25,287 nucleotides of DNA from DASQFQ01 sp039934455. GTDB taxonomy: Bacteria; Actinomycetota; Thermoleophilia; Solirubrobacterales; Solirubrobacteraceae. The notes under the pieces are model-generated. The model saw nothing but the letters and a program-made list of their open reading frames with translations. It was not told the origin of the DNA and did no database searches. Position 1 is the stretch's first letter. Every line of letters begins with the position of its first letter. The translations under genes were made by a program, and so were the position numbers. The stretch is taken from contig JBDTMF010000038.1 of NCBI GenBank assembly GCA_039934455.1, positions 1 to 25,287 on the forward strand, given 5' to 3'. Positions 16,877-23,876 of the stretch are shown one piece after another.

Positions 16877-17681
16877 GTCCGGCGACCCATCGTCGCAGCA
16901 GCGGGGCGAGCTCCGCCGCCCCGCGCGCGCCCTCGGCCAGGGTCTGCTCGTGGGAGAGGGCGACGTCGCTCATGCCCTCCGCGAGGTTGGTGACCACGGA
17001 CACGGCGGCGACGCGCAGGCCGCAGTGGCGAGCGACGATCGCCTCGGGCACGGTCGACATCCCCACCAGGTCGGCGCCCAGCGTGCGGAAGGCGCGGATC
17101 TCCGCCGGGGTCTCGAAGCTCGGGCCACTGACGGCGAGGTAGACGCCGTCGTGCAGCGGGGTGCCGAGCGCGTCAGCGGCGGCGTGCAGTCCGGCGCGAA
17201 GGTCGGGGTCGTAGGTGCCCGACAGGCTCGGGAAGCGCGGGCCGACGTCGTCGTCGTTGGGGCCGACGAGCGGGTTGAAGCCCTGCAGGTTGATGTGGTC
17301 GGTAAGGGCCACGAGGCTGCCGGGCCCGGTCTCCGGGCGCAGCGAGCCGGACGCGTTGGTGAGCAGGAGGGTCTCTGCGCCGAGCAGCCGCAGCGCGCGG
17401 ATCGGGGTGGTGATCGCGGCCGCCTCGATGCCCTCGTACACGTGCGAGCGCCCGCGCAGGCAGGCGACCGGCACACCGTCGAGATGCCCGATCGTGAGCG
17501 TGCCCGTGTGGCCGGAGACGGTGCCGGCGCGGAAGCCGGGAAGGTCGGCGTACGCGATCGTGACCGCCTCGGTGAGCTCGTCGGCGAGCGCGCCGAGCCC
17601 GGAGCCGAGGACGAGCCCGAGCCGGGGCGTGAACCCGGGCGCGCGCTCGGCGACGGCGGCGACGGCCTCGCGCGCGCTCAT
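16869..17681 (-). CDS. punA: Purine nucleoside phosphorylase (trimeric, inosine/guanosine type)
   Basis: This 270-residue cytosolic enzyme phosphorolyses inosine, guanosine and deoxy forms into the base plus (deoxy)ribose-1-phosphate. It shows the phosphate-binding LVLGSGLGALAD (23-34), SGHTGTL, CLRGRSHVYEG, LLTNASGSL, the base-pocket SGPSFETPAEIRAFR, GADLVGMSTVPEAIVARH and VVTNLAEG. The Asn of VTNLA and Glu of FETPAE are the purine-recognition residues of the low-molecular-mass, 6-oxopurine-specific class. Length matches that class. ATG 17681 overlaps the preceding stop as ATGA; longer starts run into the shadow of the cytidine deaminase. It works directly downstream of adenosine deaminase in the pathway. 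The symbol is given by family; deoD is sometimes used for this class. Confidence 0.94.
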   Translation of the reverse strand: MSAREAVAAVAERAPGFTPRLGLVLGSGLGALADELTEAVTIAYADLPGFRAGTVSGHTGTLTIGHLDGVPVACLRGRSHVYEGIEAAAITTPIRALRLLGAETLLLTNASGSLRPETGPGSLVALTDHINLQGFNPLVGPNDDDVGPRFPSLSGTYDPDLRAGLHAAADALGTPLHDGVYLAVSGPSFETPAEIRAFRTLGADLVGMSTVPEAIVARHCGLRVAAVSVVTNLAEGMSDVALSHEQTLAEGARGAAELAPLLRRWVAGHA

Positions 17682-18598
17682 CCGAGCGCCTCGGGGCCGA
17701 AGGAGAGCGGCAGCAGCTCCGCGAGCGAGGTCGTGCGGCGCACGCGCTCCATGTCGGCGAGGTGGATCGGCGCGTCCTGGTCTGCGAACTCGCGCAGGCG
17801 CTGGCGACAGCCGCCGCAGGGCGCGCACTCCGCCTCGCTCGGCGCCGCCACCACGACCTCGACGACGCGCCCGCCGCCGCCCGCCACCATCGCGCCGAGC
17901 GCCGAGGCCTCCGCGCACTGCCCCTGCGGGTAGGCGGCGTTCTCGACGTTGGCGCCGGCGTAGCGGCGGCCGTCGGCGGTCCGGACCGCGGCGCCGACGG
18001 GGAAGTTGGAGTAGGGGGCGTAGGCGTGGCCGGCGGCCTCGCGGGCGAGGGCGAGGAGCTCGGGGTCCGGCGCGGAGGACCCCGTTCGCAGCGCGTCCGC
18101 GTAGGACCCCTCGCGCAGCGCGTCGTCGCCGATCTGCAGCGCCTCGCGCAGCTGGGCCACCTGCCGCCGCTCGCGCGTGAGGTCCGAGCCCGGCTCGGCG
18201 ACCGCCTCGAGCTCGAGGAAGGAGCCGAGCCCGTCGACCTCGTCGAGGTGGATGCGGACGGTCTCCCACAGCAGCAGCCGCCGCCGCTTGGCGACCACGA
18301 CGTCGACGCCCGGCGCCTGCTCGAGCGCCGCGAGCAGCGCGGGCGGGTCGGGCACCGGCACGACGCGGTAGCTCGACATCCGGACCGCGGCCGCGTCAGG
18401 GCGCGAGTAGGCGATCAGGTGCGCCTCGCCCGGCTCCTCCTCGCGGAGCTTGAGCCGCCCCTGGGCGGCACGGAAGTAGGTGTCGCGCTGGACGATCACC
18501 CCGTGGTCCTCGGCCCCGAGCTCCAGCGCGCGCCGGAGGGTGCGCGCAGGATCGGGATCGAGCGCCTTGCACTCCACGTTGCGGCTCGCCTCGCTCAC
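17678..18598 (-). CDS. Fusion: CYTH (triphosphate tunnel) domain and cytidine deaminase
   Basis: One uninterrupted 306-residue frame holds two enzymes. Residues 6-170 are a CYTH domain of the CyaB/thiamine-triphosphatase superfamily: NVECKA (7-12), QRDTYF (38-43), GRLKLRE (47-53), YSR (64-66), KRR (104-106), HLDEVDGLGSFLELEA (117-132) and the usual terminal helix ending EGSYADAL. The ExExK signature has Asn7 in the first position. Residues 177-300 are cytidine deaminase: NVENAAYPQGQCAE (217-230; Cys228 zinc ligand, Glu230 catalytic) and PCGGCRQ (260-266; Cys261 and Cys264). The C-terminal half deaminates cytidine and deoxycytidine to uridine forms. The CYTH half should bind a nucleotide or polyphosphate; its substrate is unknown. 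Start GTG 18598 follows a TAGCCT box by 7 nt (leaderless). It heads the salvage series and diverges from upp. Confidence 0.92.
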   Translation of the reverse strand: MSEASRNVECKALDPDPARTLRRALELGAEDHGVIVQRDTYFRAAQGRLKLREEEPGEAHLIAYSRPDAAAVRMSSYRVVPVPDPPALLAALEQAPGVDVVVAKRRRLLLWETVRIHLDEVDGLGSFLELEAVAEPGSDLTRERRQVAQLREALQIGDDALREGSYADALRTGSSAPDPELLALAREAAGHAYAPYSNFPVGAAVRTADGRRYAGANVENAAYPQGQCAEASALGAMVAGGGGRVVEVVVAAPSEAECAPCGGCRQRLREFADQDAPIHLADMERVRRTTSLAELLPLSFGPEALG

Positions 18599-18625
18599 CG
18601 CTCCGAGGCTATAGCGTGCCCGCGC
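18599..18625. promoter_or_regulatory. 27-bp bidirectional promoter with palindromic -10 (GCTATAGC)
   Basis: Only 27 bp separate the divergent starts GTG 18598 (minus) and GTG 18626 (plus). In the middle is the perfect palindrome GCTATAGC (18608-18615). Read rightward it gives TAGCGT (18612-18617) followed by 8 nt and GTG of upp. Read leftward it gives TAGCCT (18611-18606) followed by 7 nt and GTG of the CYTH-deaminase fusion. Both TANNNT boxes share the same four central bases, so one symmetric -10 could serve both directions, making two leaderless mRNAs that start at the start codons. Any -35 elements would lie inside the opposite coding sequence. Confidence 0.55.
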
Positions 18626-19252
18626 GTGACCGGTGTCACCGTCGTCGACCACCCGCTCGTGGCCCGCCACCTGAGCGTCCTGCGCGACCGCGCGACGCCG
18701 TCGGGCGAGTTCCGCCGCCGCATGCGGGAGGCCGCGATGCTGATCGGCTTCGAGGCGCTGCGCGACCTGCGGCTCGCCGAGATCGAGATCGAGACGCCCC
18801 TGGAGACGACCGCGGGGGCGCGGCTGGGCGACGACATCGTGGTGATCGCCATCCTGCGCGCCGGGCTCGGCATGGTCGAGGGCTTCCTCGCCCTGATGCC
18901 GGAGGCGCGGGTCGGCCACCTCGGCATGTATCGCGACGAGGAGGCGCTCTCGCCCGTCGGCTACTACGAGTCGATCCCCGACCACGGTCCGGAGGCCGAG
19001 ATCGTGCTCGTCGATCCGATGCTCGCGACCGGCGGCAGCGCCGCCTCCGCCCTGCGCCGCCTGAAGGAGCGCGGCGCCAAGCGGCTGCGCTTCGTCTGCC
19101 TCGTCGCCGCGCCCGAGGGGCTCGAGGCGATCCGCGCCGAGCATCCCGAGGTGCCGATCTTCTGCGCGGCGGTCGACCGGCGGCTCGACGAGCGCGGCTA
19201 CATCCGCCCCGGGCTCGGCGACGCCGGCGACCGCCTCTACGGCACCGACTGA
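18626..19252 (+). CDS. upp: Uracil phosphoribosyltransferase
   Basis: This 208-residue cytosolic enzyme joins uracil and PRPP to give UMP. Family motifs are visible from the N-terminus: VVDHPLVARHLSVLRD, the flexible loop region RDEEALSPVGYYESIP, ILRAGLGMVEGF, the PRPP-binding loop VDPMLATGGSA (about 131-141) and the uracil-binding C-terminus GYIRPGLGDAGDRLYGTD. Length is exactly as expected. GTG 18626 is preceded by TAGCGT and 8 nt and has no RBS, consistent with leaderless translation. It diverges from the salvage series and reuses uracil released from pyrimidine nucleosides. Its last 16 bases overlap tail-to-tail with the hydrolase gene on the other strand. Confidence 0.95.
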   Translation: MTGVTVVDHPLVARHLSVLRDRATPSGEFRRRMREAAMLIGFEALRDLRLAEIEIETPLETTAGARLGDDIVVIAILRAGLGMVEGFLALMPEARVGHLGMYRDEEALSPVGYYESIPDHGPEAEIVLVDPMLATGGSAASALRRLKERGAKRLRFVCLVAAPEGLEAIRAEHPEVPIFCAAVDRRLDERGYIRPGLGDAGDRLYGTD

Positions 19253-20088
19253 AGGAAGCTCCGCACGGCCGCGAGGTAGGCCTCGTTCTCCTCGGCGTAG
19301 GTGAGGTGGCCGCTGTGCTCGAACACGACGAGCTCGGCGCCGGGGATGCCCGCCGCGATCGCCTCGCCGGCCGCGACGACGCAGACGCGGTCGTGGCGCC
19401 CGGCGAGCACGAGCGTGGGCTGCGGGATGGCCGCGAGGCGGTCCTCGACCTCGATGGCGCCGTAGTCGGCGGTCGCGAAGTGCCGGAGCATGTCGGGCGA
19501 CGTGACCATTCCGGCGGTCCGGCGCTCGAAGTCGGCCATACGGGGGTCGCGCGGGTCGGCGAAGTGGAACGGCAGCTGATCGTGCAGCAGCGCCTCGCAC
19601 TCCTCCGCGGTCTGCGCCTCCTGCTCGCGCGCCCACGACCGCGTCACCTGCTCGCGCAGCTCGACCGGCTCGAAGGCGGCGAGGTTCTGCTCGACCGCGG
19701 CGAGGTAGCGCGCGGAGGGCACGCCGCTCGAGACGATCGTGGCCGCAGCGTGGCCCGGGTGGTCGACGGCGTGCTGGAGCACGACGAAGGCGCCGTAGGA
19801 GTGCCCGAGCGTGGCATAGCGGTCGAAGCCCATCGCCTCCGCCAGCTCTCCGACGTCGGCCGCCATCCGCTCGAGCGTCCACGTCTCGATGGGTGCGCGA
19901 TCGGACAGGCCCTGGCTGCGCTGGTCGACGAGCACGAGGTGGAACTCGTCGCCGAGCGGGTCGAGGTAGTCGCCGAACAGGTGATGGTCGAGCGCGGGGC
20001 CGCCGTGGAGGACCAGCAGCGGCAGCCCCTCGCCGCCGCGCTCGACGACGTGCAGGCGGGTGTCGGAGATCTCGACGTGGCGGCTCAC
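19237..20088 (-). CDS. Alpha/beta hydrolase, proline iminopeptidase-like
   Basis: This 283-residue alpha/beta-hydrolase has the oxyanion motif HGGP (28-31), VDQRSQGLSD (54-63), nucleophile elbow GHSYG (95-99, Ser97), acid-bearing VLAGRHDRV (Asp of RHD) and the late SGHLTYAEE (catalytic His). HGGP plus DQRSQGLSD is typical of the proline iminopeptidase/tricorn F1-like branch, but substrate choice across this branch is broad, including esters and epoxides. No signal peptide, so it is cytosolic. Start GTG 20088 overlaps the stop of the 63-residue gene upstream (GTGA). The frame remains open further upstream but that is non-coding shadow. Its 3' end overlaps upp by 16 bp. Substrate unknown. Confidence 0.88.
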   Translation of the reverse strand: MSRHVEISDTRLHVVERGGEGLPLLVLHGGPALDHHLFGDYLDPLGDEFHLVLVDQRSQGLSDRAPIETWTLERMAADVGELAEAMGFDRYATLGHSYGAFVVLQHAVDHPGHAAATIVSSGVPSARYLAAVEQNLAAFEPVELREQVTRSWAREQEAQTAEECEALLHDQLPFHFADPRDPRMADFERRTAGMVTSPDMLRHFATADYGAIEVEDRLAAIPQPTLVLAGRHDRVCVVAAGEAIAAGIPGAELVVFEHSGHLTYAEENEAYLAAVRSFLQSVP

Positions 20089-20276
20089 GCGAGCACCTCG
20101 ACCGCCGGTGTGCCGCGGGCGACGCGGAAGCGACCGCTCGTGAACGACGTCGTGCGCGGCTGCAGCACGGTGCGCGGCGACCGGTATTGCACCAGCAGCT
20201 CGGTCGCGCTCGCCTCCAGCACGCCGTAGCCCTTGTTCTGCTGGTTGACGAACTCGATGTGCGGGTTGTTCGCCAC
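20085..20276 (-). CDS. 63-residue protein resembling the C-terminal segment of PhoD-type alkaline phosphatase
   Basis: This short protein begins VANNPHIEFVNQQNKGYGVL and ends in SGRFRVARGTPAVEVLA. The NPHI(K/E)F plus KGYGVL block, the following tryptophan-less LLVQYRS strand and the RFRVARG ending match what I remember of the extreme C-terminus of PhoD-like metallophosphatases. No metal-binding or catalytic part is present, and the same frame further upstream (to about 20380) shows no PhoD-like sequence. GTG 20276 has a good RBS (GAGGAAGG) about 8 nt upstream and the stop overlaps the hydrolase start (GTGA), so it is probably translated. It is either a surviving gene fragment kept for translational coupling or a small independent protein. 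Family link is moderate; function unknown. Confidence 0.65.
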   Translation of the reverse strand: MANNPHIEFVNQQNKGYGVLEASATELLVQYRSPRTVLQPRTTSFTSGRFRVARGTPAVEVLA

Positions 20277-20420
20277 GCCGTGCCGCCTTCCTCGCCGTCG
20301 TCGCGCCCGCGGGTGATCGTCGTGGTCCGGCGCGGCAAGCCCGAGCGCGGTGTGACCACCCGCTCCTCGCTGTACGCGCAGCGACTCTGAGAACCGGCGC
20401 GTCGGCCACCGAAGGGCCGT

Positions 20421-20426
20421 TAGGGT
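20421..20426 (+). promoter_or_regulatory. Candidate -10 element (TAGGGT) for a leaderless secreted-hydrolase mRNA
   Basis: TAGGGT is followed by exactly 8 nt (20427-20434) and the GTG at 20435. This is the same geometry as at 389 and 18612. No RBS precedes the GTG. The rest of 20277-20420 shows nothing else recognisable beyond the RBS of the leftward small gene. Confidence 0.45.
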
Positions 20427-20434
20427 CCCGCGCC

Positions 20435-23257
20435 GTGCGGATCGGATGCATTGCGGCGGGACTGGCGGCGCTCGCCGTGATCGGGGCGGCGCCTGCGCGC
20501 GCGGACGACGCCTCGCTCTACCAGGGCCCCGCGCCCCGGCCCGGCCCCGACATCCTCTACGCGCCGCCCGCGGACGCCCCGCAGCTGCACAACAGCGGGC
20601 CGTGGCGCGCGCAGCCGATCCTCGTCTCCGGCGCCGGCTCCTACCGGGACGGCGAGTTCGTCTATCAGGACTTCCTCTACGACGACCACGGCGCGAACGC
20701 CGGCCAGCGCGACCCCGGCGACCCGCGCGCGGGCGACGACTCGTTCTCCCAGCCCAACGGGACCTACACCTATCCCACCGACCCCGTTTACGCGCAGAAC
20801 GCCGCCGACCTCGTCGAGCTGCGCGTGCGCCCGCAGGCGGACGCGACCGTGTTCCGGCTCACGCTCAACACGATGCTCGACGCCGACCGGGTGGCGGCGA
20901 CGATCGCGATCGGCACCTCCGCGGCGCCCATGCCGTTCCCCCACGGCGCGAACGCGACCGCGCCCGCCGAGCTCTTCCTGACCGTGCACGGCAACCGCGC
21001 CGACCTCGTCAACGCGCTCGGGGTGGCGCGGACGCCCGCCCCGCAGGTGACCGTGCTGAAGGAGAGCCGCCAGATCGAGATCAGCGTGCCGCACGGCGCC
21101 TGGGACCCGGGCCGCGCGACGGTGCGCCTCGCCGCCGGCGTCGGGCTGTGGGACAGGGCTGCGAGCAGGTACCTCGTGCCCGGCAACGCCGCGACCGCGA
21201 CGACGCCCGGCGGCGCCGGTGCCCTGCCGGCCCCGCCGGCGTTCTTCAACGTCGCGTTCCGCTTCGACGAGCCCCAGCCCACCGTCAGCGACCCGTCGGG
21301 CACCGTGGGCAACCCGGCCTGGTGGCGCGACAAGCAGCAGGGCCAGTCGCTGCGCACGGGCGACCTCTCCCCGTTCCACGCCGACGTCGACTTCGGCAAG
21401 CTGCTGGCGGGCACGAACGACGACAGCCGCGTACCCTCGAGCGGCTCGATCGACCGCATCCTCGCGAGCCACTTCGAGACCAAGCAGGGCGTCGACTTCA
21501 ACGCCTCGTGCGGCAGCTCGAGCGCCTGCCTGGGCGAGCTGCGCGGCCGGCTCGTGCCCTACGCGCTCTACATCCCGCACAAGACGCCCGCGCGCTACGG
21601 CTTCACGCCGCTCATGCACTCGCTGGGGGCGAACTACAACCAGTACTCCGCGAGCCGCAACCAGTCCCAGTTCGGCGAGCGCGGGCAGGGCCATCTGATC
21701 GCGACGCCGTCGGGCCGCGGCCCGGACGGCTGGTACTACGACCACGCGGGCGCGGAGGTGTTCGAGGTCTGGGCCGACGTCGCGCGCCACTACCCGCTCG
21801 ACCCGGACCTGACCTCGGTCGCGGGCTACTCGATGGGCGGCTACGGCACCTACAAGCTCGCCACGGAGTTCCCCGACCTGTTCGCCAAGGGCCAGCCGAC
21901 CGTCGGGCCGCCCGGCCAGGGCGTGTGGGTCCCGCCCGCCGACCCGCAGCCGGGCGGCGCGCAGTCCAACACCTTCCGCCAGCTCGCCTCGCTGCGCAAC
22001 ATCCCGTTCCTGATCTGGAACGCGGCGAGCGACGAGCTCGTGCCCTACGCCGGCCCGAAGGCGCAGGCGGGCGAGTTCGACCGGCTCGACTACCGCTACG
22101 AGTTCGACACCTTCGCGCCGGCCGAGCACCTGACGCTCGCGGTCCACGACCAGTATCAGCCCGCCGCCGACTACCTCGCCGACGCGCGCGTGGACCGCGA
22201 CCCCGCGCATGTGACCTACGTGCGCAACCCGACCATGGACTTCCCCAGCGTCGGCACGACGGCCGACCACGCCTACTGGCTGTCGGGCATCGCGCTGCGC
22301 GCCGGCGGGGGCGCGGCGCCGCTCGGCACGGTCGACGCGCGGTCGGAGGCGTTCGGCACCGGCGATCCCAAGCCGGGCGCGACGCAGAACGGGGCCGGGT
22401 CGCTGAGCGGCGGCAACCTCGGCTCGATCGGCTACACGAGCCAGTCCAAGGGCTGGGGCGCGGCGCCGGTCACGAGCCGCGCCGACGTGCTCGACCTGAC
22501 GGCGCGCAACGTCTCCGCCGTCACCGTGCACCCCGCGCGGGCGAAGCTGACCTGCGCGGGCGCCCTGCGCGTCAACACCGACGGTCCCGTCACGGTGACG
22601 CTCGCGGGCTGCGGGCGGACGGAGACGTTCCAGGCCACCGGCGCCGCGGTGGCGTGCGCCTCCCGCGCCGGCTTCCGCTCCGCGTCGGCGCGGCCGCGCG
22701 GCCGCCGGCTGCGCGTGCGCTTCACGCGCCGGTCGTCGAAGCCGGTGAGGGTCGACGTCTTCCGCAACTCGAACGGGCGCCGCGTGCTCGGGAACCGCCG
22801 CGTCGCGCGTTTCACGAAGCGCACGCGCTCCTTCACCTGGAAGGCGCGCAGGGCCGGCCGGGGGATCTACACCGTGCGGCTGCGCAGCGGCAGCGACGTG
22901 CGCGAGGTCGTGCTCAGCCGCCGCGGCGGCCGCTTCCACCGCCGGCCGGCCTCGTCCCGGCGGCGCTGCGGGACGCTGCGCTCGTTCGCGCTCGGCCTGC
23001 CGGTGTTCGGCGGCACGCGCGGCAAGCGGCTCGCAGTCTCCTACCGGCTCGGCAGCGCACGCACGGCGCGGGTGACGGTGCTGCGCGGCACGCACGTCGT
23101 CAAGCGCTTCAAGGCGCGCTCCCGCCGCGCGGGGCGCACGTACCGCTTGAAGCTCGTGCCGCGGAAGCTGAAGCGCGCGACCTACCGGGTACGGCTCACG
23201 CTCACGCGTCGCGGCACGAAGCCGCGGCGCGTCACGCTCGCCGCGCGGCGGCTCTAG
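20435..23257 (+). CDS. Large secreted alpha/beta hydrolase (esterase/depolymerase- or peptidase-like) with basic Ig-like tail
   Basis: This 940-residue exported protein has a Sec signal peptide (1-23, cleavage after ARA). Residues about 35-290 form a beta-rich domain that weakly resembles the glucodextranase-type/DOMON-like carbohydrate-binding module. Residues about 340-620 are an alpha/beta hydrolase with GYSMGGYGT (nucleophile Ser466), NAASDELVPY (Asp533) and AEHLTL (His565), in the order expected for a catalytic triad. LVPYALYIPHKTPARYGFTP before it resembles the start of PHB-depolymerase/prolyl-oligopeptidase-type catalytic domains. Residues about 690-940 are very Arg/Lys-rich and hold two Ig-like beta modules ending in similar (I/T)Y(T/R)VRL stretches, probably for cell-surface or wall binding. 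Start GTG 20435 gives an intact signal peptide. Substrate unknown; an extracellular polyester, ester or peptide is possible. Confidence 0.85.
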   Translation: MRIGCIAAGLAALAVIGAAPARADDASLYQGPAPRPGPDILYAPPADAPQLHNSGPWRAQPILVSGAGSYRDGEFVYQDFLYDDHGANAGQRDPGDPRAGDDSFSQPNGTYTYPTDPVYAQNAADLVELRVRPQADATVFRLTLNTMLDADRVAATIAIGTSAAPMPFPHGANATAPAELFLTVHGNRADLVNALGVARTPAPQVTVLKESRQIEISVPHGAWDPGRATVRLAAGVGLWDRAASRYLVPGNAATATTPGGAGALPAPPAFFNVAFRFDEPQPTVSDPSGTVGNPAWWRDKQQGQSLRTGDLSPFHADVDFGKLLAGTNDDSRVPSSGSIDRILASHFETKQGVDFNASCGSSSACLGELRGRLVPYALYIPHKTPARYGFTPLMHSLGANYNQYSASRNQSQFGERGQGHLIATPSGRGPDGWYYDHAGAEVFEVWADVARHYPLDPDLTSVAGYSMGGYGTYKLATEFPDLFAKGQPTVGPPGQGVWVPPADPQPGGAQSNTFRQLASLRNIPFLIWNAASDELVPYAGPKAQAGEFDRLDYRYEFDTFAPAEHLTLAVHDQYQPAADYLADARVDRDPAHVTYVRNPTMDFPSVGTTADHAYWLSGIALRAGGGAAPLGTVDARSEAFGTGDPKPGATQNGAGSLSGGNLGSIGYTSQSKGWGAAPVTSRADVLDLTARNVSAVTVHPARAKLTCAGALRVNTDGPVTVTLAGCGRTETFQATGAAVACASRAGFRSASARPRGRRLRVRFTRRSSKPVRVDVFRNSNGRRVLGNRRVARFTKRTRSFTWKARRAGRGIYTVRLRSGSDVREVVLSRRGGRFHRRPASSRRRCGTLRSFALGLPVFGGTRGKRLAVSYRLGSARTARVTVLRGTHVVKRFKARSRRAGRTYRLKLVPRKLKRATYRVRLTLTRRGTKPRRVTLAARRL

Positions 23258-23277
23258 GAGTCTGTCAAGAACAGGCG

Positions 23278-23319
23278 GTGCGTCCGGGGCGGCCGAGCCG
23301 TGGATGCAGGGCGACGCAC
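23278..23319. terminator. Candidate bidirectional terminator hairpin between convergent genes
   Basis: A 7-bp perfect inverted repeat, GTGCGTC (23278-23284) / GACGCAC (23313-23319), encloses a 28-nt loop with a smaller stem-loop CGGC-CGA-GCCG (23290-23300). It sits in the 77-bp gap between the stops of two convergent genes. No T-tract follows on either side, so it would be a non-canonical terminator of the kind common in high-GC actinobacteria. Confidence 0.35.
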
Positions 23320-23334
23320 GAGGGTGAAGCCCAT

Positions 23335-23865
23335 CTAGCTCGACGCGGGCCCGAACCCCCGCGACCCGCGCGCGGCACGCACGAGCAGGCTGCCGCCGAC
23401 GGCGAGGCCGATCGCGATCAGCACGCCTTCGGGCCACAGCGGACTGTCGCCGGTGGCGGCGACCGCCGGATGCGGCTTCGCGGGCGCTGCGGCGCCGATC
23501 AGCCCGGCGGCGGGGAACGCCCGCCTGTGCGCGCCGGTCTTGGCGACCAGCGCGACCATCGCGGGCGGCATGTCGTACCAGGCCCCGTCCTCGGCGCGGA
23601 ACGCGTGCCGCTGCGGCACGGCGGTGTAGCTGAACCCGCCGCCCTGGTGGTCCATCTCCAGGTTCACCTCGTAGTACGGCGCCGCCGGCGGCGGCGTGCG
23701 TGGCGGCCCGCCCTCCATCAGCGCGGCCCGGCCGGCCGCGCCGGCGATGGCGGCGCAGCCGCCGGCGCCGCACACCTCCGCCTTCGTGATCTCCTTGGCC
23801 ACTGCCGCGGGGGCGACGGCGAGGGTGAGGGCGACGATGGCCGCCGGCACGAACGTGCGCTGCAT
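23335..23865 (-). CDS. Secreted, C-terminally membrane-anchored small protein
   Basis: This 176-residue protein has a signal peptide (MQRTFVPAAIVALTLAVAPAAVA, cleavage near residue 23-24), then the motif ITKAEVCGAGGC with two cysteines, a Pro-rich stretch, a beta-like segment (YYEVNLEMD, then GGGFSYTAVPQ, then WYDMPP), and a single C-terminal transmembrane helix (about VLIAIGLAVGGSLLV) followed by a basic tail. It should sit in the membrane with its domain outside. ATG 23865 is preferred because AAGGAG lies 6-7 nt upstream; ATG 23880, overlapping the upstream stop as ATGA, is the alternative. It is the third gene of the ECF sigma operon and may be the envelope sensor or an output of that system. 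I do not recognise a named family. Confidence 0.82.
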   Translation of the reverse strand: MQRTFVPAAIVALTLAVAPAAVAKEITKAEVCGAGGCAAIAGAAGRAALMEGGPPRTPPPAAPYYEVNLEMDHQGGGFSYTAVPQRHAFRAEDGAWYDMPPAMVALVAKTGAHRRAFPAAGLIGAAAPAKPHPAVAATGDSPLWPEGVLIAIGLAVGGSLLVRAARGSRGFGPASS

Positions 23866-23876
23866 GGTGCTCTCCT

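Noticed and set aside
17678..20359. The same minus-strand frame open for 893 codons upstream of the CYTH-deaminase
   Set aside because: Upstream of 18598 it is antisense to upp and out of frame with the hydrolase; no motif is present. The CYTH N-terminus fixes the start.
23258..23300. GTCTGTCAAGAACAGG near 23270 as an insertion-sequence end
   Set aside because: No matching inverted end, transposase or target duplication within the window.
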